A stretch of 64,000 bases of DNA from Candidatus Nitrosopelagicus sp. (GTDB lineage: Archaea; Thermoproteota; Nitrososphaeria; Nitrososphaerales; Nitrosopumilaceae). The DNA is taken from assembly GCA_028344155.1 (NCBI GenBank), contig JAOMAI010000003.1, positions 1 through 64,000 on the forward strand. The letters run 5' to 3'. The notes beneath the pieces are model-generated. The model was not told the origin of the DNA and ran no database searches. It was given only the letters and a program-made list of their open reading frames with translations. Position 1 is the stretch's first letter. Every line of letters starts with the position of its first letter. Shown one piece after another: positions 31,690-42,158 of this stretch. The translations under genes were made by a program, and so were the position numbers.

Positions 31690-32604
31690 TTAGGATCGTT
31701 GTTTCTTCAAGTCTGTAACCATATTACACACGGCACAAATCTTTCCTGTACACTGATTTCCACAATTTGTACAAACTCGTTTTTCTTTGAAACTTGAATC
31801 TTTCATAACTTCTGAAATTTTGATTATTGAACGATACATGTTATTTTTAATTCCACTGTGTTGGTCTTCAAGAGAATTTAGAAATTCACGAATCTCTGTC
31901 CTAATACCTTCATTCATGTGAGGACACGGTTCTGTTTGAAATGGTAGTTTATTGGTAAATGCATAAAATACAATTTCAGATTCATAAATCTCTGCAAGTG
32001 GCTTTATCTTTCTAATTTGTTTTGAATCACTTCCTGGACTCATCCAACCGATTTTATTTGAATCTCCAGATAGTGTGTTTATCAAAAATGTTTGTAATGA
32101 ATCATCTAAGTTGTGACCTGTAGCAATTACATTTGCTCCTAATTCTTTTGCAGCATGATCTAACGCTCTTCTTCTAAAAATGCCACAGATTGAACAAGAT
32201 GTGGTTTTCTCTTCATCTCTTAGTTCTAATGATTCTGATAATGTGACATCATACAGTTCTTTGTATGAATAAGTTCTAAACTCTACATCTAATTTTGAGC
32301 AGAAATCTTTGACTATTTCCAAAGCCTCATCTCTATAACCTGGAATTCCTTCATCAATTGTTACCGCAATTATTCGAAAATTATGAGTTTCTGACATTTT
32401 TTTTAATATGCTAAGTAATACTAGAGAATCTTTTCCGCCTGAAACTCCAACAACAACTAATTCATCATTTTTTATCATCTTGTACTTGGAGATGGTTTTT
32501 GCAGCTTTTCTCAAAATAGAGTTTGAAAAGCATTCGGAACATAGGCTTTCTCCACTATACTTTCTATTGTATACGGCAGTGTTTTTACACTTTTGACATT
32601 GCAT
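31690..32604 (-). CDS. tRNA 2-thiolation protein, TtuA/Ncs6 family
   Basis: PP-loop VVGVSGGKDSLVLL, multiple CxxC zinc motifs at both ends. Confidence 0.9.
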   Translation of the reverse strand: MQCQKCKNTAVYNRKYSGESLCSECFSNSILRKAAKTISKYKMIKNDELVVVGVSGGKDSLVLLSILKKMSETHNFRIIAVTIDEGIPGYRDEALEIVKDFCSKLDVEFRTYSYKELYDVTLSESLELRDEEKTTSCSICGIFRRRALDHAAKELGANVIATGHNLDDSLQTFLINTLSGDSNKIGWMSPGSDSKQIRKIKPLAEIYESEIVFYAFTNKLPFQTEPCPHMNEGIRTEIREFLNSLEDQHSGIKNNMYRSIIKISEVMKDSSFKEKRVCTNCGNQCTGKICAVCNMVTDLKKQRS

Positions 32605-32698
32605 TGTTTGAGAATAATCCTTCAGTTTAATATTCTATTCTCTATTTTTCAAAATTTATCAATACTAATTTATTTAAATTAGCAAATGACAAAAATGT

Positions 32699-33295
32699 AT
32701 GGCTCGTAAAATTAAGAATAAATATGATTTATCTCGTGAACTTTTCGAACTTTACTCATCACTTCGAAGTGAAAAGAAAAAAGAATGGAATCGTGTTTTA
32801 CCATTTAATGAACTATTAATTGATAGATGGGAAAAAGCAAAATTTTTGAAAGCGAAAAAGGGAAGCAGTATTTATGATAATAGTTATGTATTTGGTGATG
32901 TAAAAATTGGAGAAAAAACTTGGATAGGTCCTTTGACAATTCTTGATGGAAGTGGTGCAAAAATCAGTATTGGTAATTATTGTAGTATTAGTGCAGGAGT
33001 TCAAATTTATACACATAATTCTGTTAATTGGGCTCTCTCTGGTGGAAAATCAAAATATAAAACCAATTCTGTAAAAATAGGTTCGAAGTGTTACCTCGGC
33101 CCGAATTCAATTATTTCTATGGGTAGTGTAATTGGTTCTGGTTCAATTATTGGCACACAAACTTTGGTTAATGGAAAAGTTCCTCCAAATTCGGTAATTT
33201 TTGGAACTCCAGGAAAAATTGTTGGTAAGGTAAAATTAGTTAAAAAAGAATTAACTATAAATTATTTTGATGAACCAAAAAATCTTAAGAAATAA
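32699..33295 (+). CDS. hexapeptide-repeat acyltransferase
   Basis: Left-handed beta-helix hexapeptides (YVFGDVKIGEKTWIGPLTIL...CSISAGVQIYTHNSV). Confidence 0.9.
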   Translation: MARKIKNKYDLSRELFELYSSLRSEKKKEWNRVLPFNELLIDRWEKAKFLKAKKGSSIYDNSYVFGDVKIGEKTWIGPLTILDGSGAKISIGNYCSISAGVQIYTHNSVNWALSGGKSKYKTNSVKIGSKCYLGPNSIISMGSVIGSGSIIGTQTLVNGKVPPNSVIFGTPGKIVGKVKLVKKELTINYFDEPKNLKK

Positions 33296-33297
33296 TA

Positions 33298-34389
33298 TTA
33301 CTCATTGATAGTTTCTTTAATTATATTACAAATTCTTTGTTGATCATCATATGTTAAGTTCTTATGAAGAGGCAGAGTTAATGCGTTGTAAAATAGTTTT
33401 TCTGAGTTCTCAAGATTTCCAACTTTTTTCATATTTCTATACGCTGGTTCCAAATGTAAAGAGTATGTACCAATCTGACTTTGTATATTTTCATCACTTA
33501 ATTTTTTCCTAATTTTATCTCTCATTCCTTCCTTCTCTACATAACATGTATAAGATTGAAAAGTCTGTCTGAATTCTTTTTTAGAATATGCTGGTTTAAT
33601 ACCATCAATTCCATTTAACATTTCTTGGTAAATTTTTGCTTTTTCATTTCTTGTTTTTATAATATCTTCAATTTTTTTCATTTGTTCTATTCCTATTGCT
33701 CCTAAAACATTTGATAACTTGTAATTTGTTCCAATCATTTCAAATGCACTTCCAACTGCTCCAAAATGTTTGTAGGATCTACATTTAGATGCAATCTCTT
33801 CATTATTCGTCGTAATCATTCCTCCTTCTCCAGTAGTGATTACTTTTCTTGGATGAAAACTAAAACATGAAAAATCTGCAATATTTCCGACAAACTCTGA
33901 ATTTATTTGTGCACCAATACTACATGCTGCATCTTCAACTACTATCAGTCCCAATTCTTTTGCTTTTTTATACACGTTTGATTCTAACGGAACTCCTGCC
34001 CATGAAATAGGCTCAAACACTGTCATTCCTTCACTGTATGATTCTTCTAAAATATCTGCAGTAATATTCATACTTTCTAAGTCCACATCTGCTAATACTG
34101 GAATACCTCCGGCTAAAATTATGGCTTCTGCAGATGCAGGATAAGTATAATCTGAAACAATTACTTCTTTTCCCTTGATATCTAGACATTCAAAGACTGT
34201 ATGTAATGCAGTTGTACATGATGTACAAGCAATTGCATTTTTGACTCCTAAGTAATTTGCTACCTCAGTTTCAAAATCTGCTGTAAATTTCCCTTCAGTT
34301 AAAAAATTTGTATCAAAAACTTGCTTAATGAGTTCTATTTCATTTTCTCCAATATCTGGAACTGCTAGAGGAATTAATTTTTTAGTCAC
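33298..34389 (-). CDS. DegT/DnrJ/EryC1/StrS family PLP aminotransferase
   Basis: VVEDAACSIGAQ, FSFHPRKVITTGEGGMITT. Confidence 0.94.
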   Translation of the reverse strand: MTKKLIPLAVPDIGENEIELIKQVFDTNFLTEGKFTADFETEVANYLGVKNAIACTSCTTALHTVFECLDIKGKEVIVSDYTYPASAEAIILAGGIPVLADVDLESMNITADILEESYSEGMTVFEPISWAGVPLESNVYKKAKELGLIVVEDAACSIGAQINSEFVGNIADFSCFSFHPRKVITTGEGGMITTNNEEIASKCRSYKHFGAVGSAFEMIGTNYKLSNVLGAIGIEQMKKIEDIIKTRNEKAKIYQEMLNGIDGIKPAYSKKEFRQTFQSYTCYVEKEGMRDKIRKKLSDENIQSQIGTYSLHLEPAYRNMKKVGNLENSEKLFYNALTLPLHKNLTYDDQQRICNIIKETINE

Positions 34390-34448
34390 TTGATCTGCTG
34401 TTTTGGTTTACGTATATTAAAGATTAGATTGAATACTTTGTTTAATTT

Positions 34449-35678
34449 TTACAAACTTTTTCTTGGATTGAGATCCTTTTTGATAAAAATTCTATACCAT
34501 ATCTCCAAAGCCAAAACTGATGTTATTCTATTTAGATATCTAACATCTCCATCGTTTTCGATTAATTCTAAAGCATGAATAACCCAATCACGATTAATTA
34601 TTTTCTTCGTGTAAATATTAGCATTTTTTTCAAATGCATATTCCATGAAAACATCTTTACCAACTTTTTGCCAATCAAAAATCAGGCTTGGAGAAAAACC
34701 ATATTTATTTTTCATAGTTTTTATTTTGAGTCTTTTATTGATTTTACGTAGAGCAATTTTTCCTTCATTAGTTTTTTTATTATATTTTGATTCTGTAGAA
34801 AGTCTCAGGCCAAATGATTGTACTTCATTATTTAAAAATGGTGAAAATCTGTTTAGATTATAGTAAGATGATATTGCGTCTCCTGTAGGAATAAAATCAT
34901 GTAAATATTTTCCATTGAAATCAGCTAGCATAACTTGTCTAAGTGGATCTAACTCATTTTTAAAATAAGGTTTAAAATAATCATAAATTTCATTCCAATT
35001 AAATTTTATATTTTTTCCAAAAACTAATTTTTGATCAGGAACCCAATCTCTATTATGACATTCTAAGTATTTGATAACTTTTGATTTCCAATTATCTTGT
35101 GGTTTCAATAATTCTAAAAATTTCTTATAACGAAATGTGTACCCGCCAAATAATTCATCACCACCGTCACCTGTAACTATAATCTTAGAAAATTTTTGAG
35201 CCTTTTTTGCAATTAAATGATTATACGTGTTCCATCTTGGTTTTTTTGCAATAGAAACAATCTCTGGCATTCTAGTAAAAATAGATTTCATATGTACTTG
35301 ATAAAATTCTGTATCAAATTTTTCTGCAATATCTTTTGCATGTGATGATTCATCAAATGCACCTTCAAAAGTACCCGAAATAGCTACAATCTTTGCTTTT
35401 GGAAAATTTTTTCTTAATAATGCTAAGCACAGTGTTGAGTCAATTCCTCCACTTAGAGAAATTGCAAATTTTTCATAGTTTTCAATATCTTTGTATGAAT
35501 TAGCTAGTAATCTTTCTGTTTTACGGCCATCGTTATCGATAACTTTTTTTCTAAAATCTTCAACTTTAGCAGGTTTTATAACATATTTTTCAGTAATATC
35601 ATATCTAATTGTAAGAATATTTCTTATAGAAATTGGATTGAATTGTATTTTTTTCTTTTGTTCCAATGATAATACCAA
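34449..35678 (-). CDS. asparagine synthetase-like amidotransferase lacking the N-terminal glutaminase domain
   Basis: SLSGGIDSTLCLALL PP-loop, VTGDGGDELFGGYTFRYKK; no class II GATase domain. Confidence 0.87.
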   Translation of the reverse strand: MVLSLEQKKKIQFNPISIRNILTIRYDITEKYVIKPAKVEDFRKKVIDNDGRKTERLLANSYKDIENYEKFAISLSGGIDSTLCLALLRKNFPKAKIVAISGTFEGAFDESSHAKDIAEKFDTEFYQVHMKSIFTRMPEIVSIAKKPRWNTYNHLIAKKAQKFSKIIVTGDGGDELFGGYTFRYKKFLELLKPQDNWKSKVIKYLECHNRDWVPDQKLVFGKNIKFNWNEIYDYFKPYFKNELDPLRQVMLADFNGKYLHDFIPTGDAISSYYNLNRFSPFLNNEVQSFGLRLSTESKYNKKTNEGKIALRKINKRLKIKTMKNKYGFSPSLIFDWQKVGKDVFMEYAFEKNANIYTKKIINRDWVIHALELIENDGDVRYLNRITSVLALEIWYRIFIKKDLNPRKSL

Positions 35679-35792
35679 AAAATAATTGTTTGACTTTTAA
35701 CTATTTTGTATCTTTCAACAGGTTATGGTTGCATAAAAGAAAAATTTGCATAGTAAGTCTTATTATTCAAAATTCTTTCACATTTTAATAAT

Positions 35793-36566
35793 ATGAATAC
35801 CCAAAAATCTAATTCCAAATTAAGTAAAGCAAAAAAATACCATTTTGCAGATTTTACCGAATCACATTATAATGTATTATTAAAAATAGCCAAAAAAAAT
35901 TATATTTTTGAAAAATTTGGAACTAAATCCAAAGTTCCTCATATCATACTTAGACATGATGTAGATTTTTCAGTACATCGGGCTTTAGCTCTTGCAAAAC
36001 TTGAAAAAAAACATAATATTTCTTCAACATATTTTTTTAGACTTAGAAGCGAATTTTATAATATTTTTGAAAAGTCTATTTTAATTAAAATTAATGAAAT
36101 TATGAATCTTGGTCATGAAGTAGGATTGCATTTTGATTTAACATTTTATAATAAAAAAACACAAAAAAATATAATTAAAAATTTGAATTTAGAAAAAAAA
36201 ATATTATCTAATTTACTAAATACCAAAATTTCAGTATTTTCATTTCATAATCCTGATATTAAAAATGCCTTATCAATTTCTGATTATAGACTTTCTAATA
36301 TGATAAATGTTTATAGTAAAAAAATTCAAAATTCTTATTATTATATTTCTGATTCTAATGGGTATTGGAGATATTCAAGATTATTTGACTTATTAAAAAA
36401 CAACACTGAAAATCAAATCCAAATTTTAATACATCCTGTATGGTGGCAAAAATCTATTATGTCCCCTAGAATGCGTGTACGTAGATGTGTTGAACAAAGA
36501 GCAAAACGTACACTTGAAACATATGACTCAATTTTAAAATCGTCTAAACGAAATAATATAAAATAA
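35793..36566 (+). CDS. polysaccharide deacetylase-like protein (HDVD motif)
   Basis: ILRHDVDFSVHRALA, GHEVGLHFDLTFYN, FSFHNP. Confidence 0.75.
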   Translation: MNTQKSNSKLSKAKKYHFADFTESHYNVLLKIAKKNYIFEKFGTKSKVPHIILRHDVDFSVHRALALAKLEKKHNISSTYFFRLRSEFYNIFEKSILIKINEIMNLGHEVGLHFDLTFYNKKTQKNIIKNLNLEKKILSNLLNTKISVFSFHNPDIKNALSISDYRLSNMINVYSKKIQNSYYYISDSNGYWRYSRLFDLLKNNTENQIQILIHPVWWQKSIMSPRMRVRRCVEQRAKRTLETYDSILKSSKRNNIK

Positions 36567-36683
36567 TGATTTTTAGAAATATATTAGCTAAATTATCTTT
36601 TGAAAGAAGTATTTTTTAGGTGGATAATCATTTCGTATGAATTTGTCCATCATTTTTTATAACCCATTTTCTCTCGTTAATAC

Positions 36684-37565
36684 ATGCGAATTCTTTTACT
36701 AGGTTCTGAAGGATTTGTCGGAAAAAATCTTGTAGATGGACTAAAAAACAAACATGAATTATTTACTGCTGATGTATTGGATGCTGGAACACATAAAAAT
36801 TATAAAAAATTTGATATTACAAACCAATCTGATACTCAAAATCTAATTAAAGATGTGGATGTTGTAATTAATCTAGTTACTCACACCCTAACACAATCAT
36901 TAGATGATATTATCTCGAATGCACAAACCAACATAATTGGACTTCTAAATGTCTTAGAAGCCTGTAAGAAAAATAATATCAAAAAAACAATTTTTACATC
37001 TGCGTCTTCTATAATTGGTGTTCCAGAGGAATTTCATGTTAGTGAAAAACAACCTGTAATACCAAAAACAGCTTATGCAATAACAAAAATGTCATCAGAA
37101 CATTATCTTAGATTGTATAAAGAAATGTATGATATCAATTTTGTAACATTTAGATTTTTTAATATATATGGTCCATACCAACGAAACGGTTTGATACCAT
37201 CAATTTATAAAAAAATTAGAGATGGTGAAACAATTACTGTATTTGGAGAAGGAAAACAAATACGTGACTTTGTTTATGTTCCTGATGTAATTCCATTTTT
37301 TGAAAATGCTGCTATTTCATCTAATTTTGATAATGAAATTTATAATCTTGGTACTGGTAAGGGAACTTCCATTATAGAAATTGTTCAAAAAATCTCATCA
37401 ATTTTATCAGTTGAACCAAAAATAAAATTTGAACCAGAAAGACCTGGAGAAATTGGGAATTTCGTAGCTAATACTGATTTACTACTATCTAAATTTGAGA
37501 ATAAACCTGAAACTAGTATAGAAGATGGATTAAAACAAACAATTTTGTGGTCAGAAAAAAATTAA
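36684..37565 (+). CDS. NAD-dependent nucleotide-sugar epimerase/dehydratase
   Basis: LLLGSEGFVGKNLVDGL, Y-x3-K (YAITKMSS), FGEGKQIRDFVYVPDV. Confidence 0.93.
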   Translation: MRILLLGSEGFVGKNLVDGLKNKHELFTADVLDAGTHKNYKKFDITNQSDTQNLIKDVDVVINLVTHTLTQSLDDIISNAQTNIIGLLNVLEACKKNNIKKTIFTSASSIIGVPEEFHVSEKQPVIPKTAYAITKMSSEHYLRLYKEMYDINFVTFRFFNIYGPYQRNGLIPSIYKKIRDGETITVFGEGKQIRDFVYVPDVIPFFENAAISSNFDNEIYNLGTGKGTSIIEIVQKISSILSVEPKIKFEPERPGEIGNFVANTDLLLSKFENKPETSIEDGLKQTILWSEKN

Positions 37566-37572
37566 GATAAAT

Positions 37573-38928
37573 ATGAAATCAAAAAAATCTTTTTCACTTA
37601 ACAAAGCAATATCTGACCACAAGATTATTCTTAGTATTTATGGTCTTGGAAATGTAGGTGGCCCAATTACTGCTGCATGGTTAAGAAAAGGTGCAAAAAT
37701 CATTGGAGTTGATATCTCAAAAAAATTATTACAGGAAATAAAACAAAATAATTCTCATAAACATGAACCATTTATTTCAGAAATTTTTTCCAAATCGTTG
37801 TCAAACGGTTCTCTTGTTTTAACAAAAGATGGAATTGATGCATCAAAAAAATCTCAAATTAAATTTGTTGCAGTTCCAGTTGCATTAAAAAATAAAAAAA
37901 TTGATCTTACTACTATCAAAAATGTCATAGAAAATATATCTAAAGGATTAAAAAAAGGAGATTCAGTTGTAGTCTGTCCATCATTACCACCTGGTACTTG
38001 TGAAAAAATTCTATTACCAATTCTAGAAAAAAATTCAAAACTAAAATGTGAACGTGATTTCCATCTAATCTATAATCCTGAGAGAATATTTGAAGGACGT
38101 GCTCTTCAAGATATAGAAGAAAATTATCCTGCTATAGTGTCTGGTCTTGGGAAAAATAGTCTAAATTTTGCAAAAAAATTATTAAAAATTATTTCTAAAA
38201 AAGGTGTTTTACCAATGAGTGATATTGCTTCTGCTGAATCAGAAAAATTATTTGAAGGTGTTTATAGAGATGTAAATATTGCATTGGCAAATGAATTATC
38301 TACTTTTTGTAATTCTACAGGAACAAATTATTGGGAAATAATCAAAGCTGCGAACTCTCAACCATTTTGTCATCTTCATTATCCTGGAACTGGCGTTGGT
38401 GGGTTATGTATACCCGTATATCCTCAATTTATCATTAATTCAGCAAAAAAATTAAACATTAATACAAAATTGATTGAATTTGCACGAGAATTTAATGATA
38501 AAATGCCAATAACATGTGCAAAAGAAGCTTTGAAATTAATTAAAAACCAAAAAATTAAGAAAAAGAAAATAGCAGTTTTAGGTCTTGGATTTAGAGGTGA
38601 TGTTTATGATTCTAGATTATCTCCAACTTATTCCGTTGTAAACACATTTCTCAAAAATGGTTTTGAAGTATCAGTTCATGATCCATTTATCACACATGAT
38701 GACACACTTCCACAAAATGTAAATTTGTCCAAAAATTTATCAAAAACTGTTAAGAATGCATGTCTAATTTTCATCTCTACAGATCATAAGCAGTATGGAA
38801 AATTAACAAAAAAACAACTAGTCAGTACAGATAATCCAATTCCAATTTACGATGGTAGAAATATCTTGAATAAGAAAAATTTTAGTGGTATTAAATTAGT
38901 TACAATTGGCAATCAAAATATGAAATAA
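37573..38928 (+). CDS. UDP-glucose/GDP-mannose dehydrogenase family protein
   Basis: YGLGNVGGPITAAWLRKG, catalytic GVGGLCIPVYP, VLGLGFRGDVYDSRLSPTY. Confidence 0.93.
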   Translation: MKSKKSFSLNKAISDHKIILSIYGLGNVGGPITAAWLRKGAKIIGVDISKKLLQEIKQNNSHKHEPFISEIFSKSLSNGSLVLTKDGIDASKKSQIKFVAVPVALKNKKIDLTTIKNVIENISKGLKKGDSVVVCPSLPPGTCEKILLPILEKNSKLKCERDFHLIYNPERIFEGRALQDIEENYPAIVSGLGKNSLNFAKKLLKIISKKGVLPMSDIASAESEKLFEGVYRDVNIALANELSTFCNSTGTNYWEIIKAANSQPFCHLHYPGTGVGGLCIPVYPQFIINSAKKLNINTKLIEFAREFNDKMPITCAKEALKLIKNQKIKKKKIAVLGLGFRGDVYDSRLSPTYSVVNTFLKNGFEVSVHDPFITHDDTLPQNVNLSKNLSKTVKNACLIFISTDHKQYGKLTKKQLVSTDNPIPIYDGRNILNKKNFSGIKLVTIGNQNMK

Positions 38929-38940
38929 TATTCTATATTT

Positions 38941-40158
38941 TTAGATTGTAAACCAACCTGATTTGGCATAAGACAATCCAATATTGAGACCAAATGTAAT
39001 GAATGTGAATGCATAAATTGCTATCATTGTTCCATTAACGGCTTTTTCTGAAATTTTTCCCTCAATTATAGTATGAATGAATTTTCCTCCATCCAAGATT
39101 GGTAGTGGTAACATGTTGATTATTCCAATGAAAAATGAAATCATCCACAACCATAGTAAGAACATAGAGAATTGAAATCCCATAGGAGTATCCAAACCCC
39201 AATCAATAATGTTGTAAATTGGTTGAGGAGGTTGATCATTTCTCATTATTCCTATTAATCCTCTCTCAGGATCATCAGGTGATGCCATTATTGTAACTGG
39301 AATTACAATTTCACTTCCATCTCTTACTATTGTAACATTGACTGTATCCCCGGGCTGTACTGGGTTTTTCTGTAAATCCACTGCCGACGCAATGTTAACA
39401 TCGTTAATTCCTATGATGACGTCATTTTCTTGAATACCTGCTTGTTGTGCACCTCCACCATCAATTAATGAAAGTACTAAAACCCCATCTTCTGCTTCTT
39501 CATAAAATGAACTCAAAAATGGTTCTGGTACGACCATTGCAAACATTGGATTTGTAAATAATATTGCTCCTAGTGCAAAAGCAAAAATTACATTTGATGT
39601 TGGACCTGCACCAATCAAACGTAGTCTTGAAATCTTTTTTGCTTTACTAAATTGTTCTTCATCTGGTTCTACAAAACCTGCAAACATTGCAATGAATATG
39701 GCAAATCCACCTGTTTTAATACCAATTTTTTCCATAACTCCAACAATTCCATGTGCTCCTTCATGAATTACTAGAACAATTGGAATTGAAAGTAAAAAGT
39801 ACATGATAGCCGAACCAGAAGTTAATGTGACTCCTGGAATTAGTACTGTTAATTCTGCAAATTCTGTTGGTTGAACAAAGTAGTTTGTAATATTCGAAAA
39901 CAAAAACCAAAATGCAAATCCCATCATCAAAAATCCTGCAATTACACTGACATCTGCAAAAACCCGAATTCCTCTCCTCGTTCTTCCTAATACACGAATT
40001 AATGCATCTTGAACTTTGTAATTTTTGTAAGTTAGACTATATGGTTTAATCGTAAATCCATATTTTTCTAATTTTAGACCTTTAGCTACAGCAAAAATTA
40101 CAACCCATGCTATGAGTACGTAAATGATTGCATTGTCTGTTAAAATATCAAGTTCCAA
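38941..40158 (-). CDS. M50 site-2-type membrane metalloprotease with PDZ domain
   Basis: HEGAHG zinc motif, PDZ (GGAQQAGIQENDVIIGINDV), NMLPLPILDGG. Confidence 0.93.
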   Translation of the reverse strand: MELDILTDNAIIYVLIAWVVIFAVAKGLKLEKYGFTIKPYSLTYKNYKVQDALIRVLGRTRRGIRVFADVSVIAGFLMMGFAFWFLFSNITNYFVQPTEFAELTVLIPGVTLTSGSAIMYFLLSIPIVLVIHEGAHGIVGVMEKIGIKTGGFAIFIAMFAGFVEPDEEQFSKAKKISRLRLIGAGPTSNVIFAFALGAILFTNPMFAMVVPEPFLSSFYEEAEDGVLVLSLIDGGGAQQAGIQENDVIIGINDVNIASAVDLQKNPVQPGDTVNVTIVRDGSEIVIPVTIMASPDDPERGLIGIMRNDQPPQPIYNIIDWGLDTPMGFQFSMFLLWLWMISFFIGIINMLPLPILDGGKFIHTIIEGKISEKAVNGTMIAIYAFTFITFGLNIGLSYAKSGWFTI

Positions 40159-40197
40159 TTAAGAAAATTTTTTAGTCTCGGCAATTTATCGTTTCCT

Positions 40198-40509
40198 ATG
40201 AAACCTGTCATAATTGTCTCTACATTCCCTAACAAGGCTATCACAAAAAAGGTTGCAAATCAATTGGTAAAAAAGAAACTTGCTGCATGTGTAAACATTA
40301 CTAAAATTGATTCTGTTTATTCATGGAAAGGAAAGATACTAAATGATTCAGAATATTTGGCATTTTTCAAAACTACAAAGAAAAACGAAAAAAATCTAAA
40401 AAATGAAATAAAAAAACTTCATCCATATGATGTACCAGAAATTGCTGAGATTAATGTAAATTCTATGAATAAACCATATCTTGATTGGTTGATAGATTCT
40501 ACTCTCTAG
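40198..40509 (+). CDS. cutA: CutA1 divalent ion tolerance protein
   Basis: VKKKLAACVNITKIDSVYSWKGKI ... HPYDVPEI. Confidence 0.96.
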   Translation: MKPVIIVSTFPNKAITKKVANQLVKKKLAACVNITKIDSVYSWKGKILNDSEYLAFFKTTKKNEKNLKNEIKKLHPYDVPEIAEINVNSMNKPYLDWLIDSTL

Positions 40510-41558
40510 TATTCTAGTGGAAATCTCAACAATGAGATAATTCCACCTAAACCTGAAACTCTCAATCCTGCATCAATAGTACTGTCTACGCTAAAAATTT
40601 CTCCACCTTTAGATTCTACATCATTTAGGAAGTCTACAATTTCTTGTTCATCAGAATCTTGAATAGCTTTTTCTGAAAATACTAGAGATTCTATTGCACC
40701 TGCATCGTTTGCTTTTTTTGTCTCATCAATTCCCATAGAGAATTTTTTACTTTGCTTATTTGCAAGAAACATCACCTCATCAATTATTTGTGATACCTTA
40801 GCAAGTTTGGTATCTGCCATCACTTCTTTCATTGCATCTGATTTTGTAAATATGTGAATTCCATCTTCTCCACCCGAATCAATTCCTTCTATTACTTTGA
40901 ATTGACATTTGTCTGCAAGAGATTTTTTTGATACATAATTGTAAAACTTCTTTTTTGTTTCTCCTGGACCAAAAATGATTACTAGATTATCTTTTTCAAC
41001 AACTGAACTAATTGCACTGATAACGCCATCAAAAAATGTCTCAATTTTAAAATTAGATTTGTATCTTTTTCCACTAGAACCGGAATAAAGATTTGGTAAA
41101 AGGTGCAAGTGTGTTCCTTTTAATCTTCCAATTCCACAATCACCTGTATCTATTGCAATTAGAATAAATTTTGTCTTCTTTCCTTTTGCTTTGGCAAGTT
41201 TTTTCTCGACACTGCTCCATTTTTTCTTTACCAAATTGAATCCTTCATCTATTTTTATTGTAAAAGAATGATGTGTGCCATGTGGAACTGATTCATTATT
41301 TGATTCTAAAATTGTACCTCCAACTCTAATTCTATCTAACACATTATCAAGTGAAATTTTTTCTACCTTTATTGCAAGTCGTACATGAACTCTTTCTCCT
41401 TTATCTGGTCTTGCATATTCTTTATCTTGTTTTATTACTCTAGTTGTTTCACCCACAATTTTATCATCAGTTTTTAATATTCTTCTAATTGTTAGTAAAT
41501 CGTCAGAATCTTCAGGCATTAATGAAATTGTATTCTCATCAAGAGTCTTTGTAATCAT
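40506..41558 (-). CDS. pelA: Pelota/Dom34 ribosome rescue factor
   Basis: N-terminal Sm-like Pelota domain, eRF1 domains 2/3 (VIEGIDSGGEDGIHIF). Confidence 0.95.
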   Translation of the reverse strand: MITKTLDENTISLMPEDSDDLLTIRRILKTDDKIVGETTRVIKQDKEYARPDKGERVHVRLAIKVEKISLDNVLDRIRVGGTILESNNESVPHGTHHSFTIKIDEGFNLVKKKWSSVEKKLAKAKGKKTKFILIAIDTGDCGIGRLKGTHLHLLPNLYSGSSGKRYKSNFKIETFFDGVISAISSVVEKDNLVIIFGPGETKKKFYNYVSKKSLADKCQFKVIEGIDSGGEDGIHIFTKSDAMKEVMADTKLAKVSQIIDEVMFLANKQSKKFSMGIDETKKANDAGAIESLVFSEKAIQDSDEQEIVDFLNDVESKGGEIFSVDSTIDAGLRVSGLGGIISLLRFPLEY

Positions 41559-41586
41559 ATTTTTTTATAAAATCTCTGAAAGATAA

Positions 41587-41985
41587 CTAGTTTGATTCTT
41601 CTTGTTTCTTTTTAACATACTTTTCAACCCATTCAAGAGTTATGACTCCACCTTCTGCCAAATTGACTAATGAGTTTGATGATGCTTCACCTGTTACCTT
41701 ACCTGTATTTTTTCTAGTTTGTCTCCATTTTAGACTGGTGTTTCCACTCTTTGATGAATAAATTACTCCTAAGACATCTTTAGCATTAACAAATGTTATC
41801 TCTCTGATTTTTTTCAATGTTACTTTGTCTGCTGCTTCTACATAGATGGAACCTAAACTATCATCTCTTTCAGCAAAAACTTCTGGATCCTCAAGATAAC
41901 TTCTTGGTGCAAATGAACTACATGTACTAGCTATGATGAATCTTCGAAAACTTTCTAATGATGAAGGTGCATCTATCTCGACCAT
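41587..41985 (-). CDS. hypothetical protein
   Basis: 132-aa ORF, no recognised family. Confidence 0.65.
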   Translation of the reverse strand: MVEIDAPSSLESFRRFIIASTCSSFAPRSYLEDPEVFAERDDSLGSIYVEAADKVTLKKIREITFVNAKDVLGVIYSSKSGNTSLKWRQTRKNTGKVTGEASSNSLVNLAEGGVITLEWVEKYVKKKQEESN

Positions 41986-42057
41986 TTTTTTTCAATAAAT
42001 GTATCTCACTTATCAAGCTTATTGAAAGATTCAAGTATGATTATCTGAAATTTCTAC

Positions 42058-42121
42058 TGCAGACTGTGATGTACGCTATCCTATGACTTTGATGATTAGG
42101 ATCTTGAGTTCTGAGTCTGCA
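42058..42121 (+). ncRNA. candidate C/D box guide sRNA
   Basis: Terminal stem TGCAGAC/GTCTGCA (7 bp) enclosing C box GTGATGT (6/7), C' box TTGATGA (6/7), D' candidate ATGA (3/4), D box CTGA (4/4) next to the closing stem; 64 nt, intergenic. Confidence 0.5.
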
Positions 42122-42158
42122 ACTTAGAATTTTTATGCCATAATTTTCTATATACATT

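Noticed and set aside
37573-38928. Assigning a precise substrate (UDP-ManNAc versus UDP-Glc) to the dehydrogenase
   Set aside because: Substrate specificity cannot be decided from motifs alone
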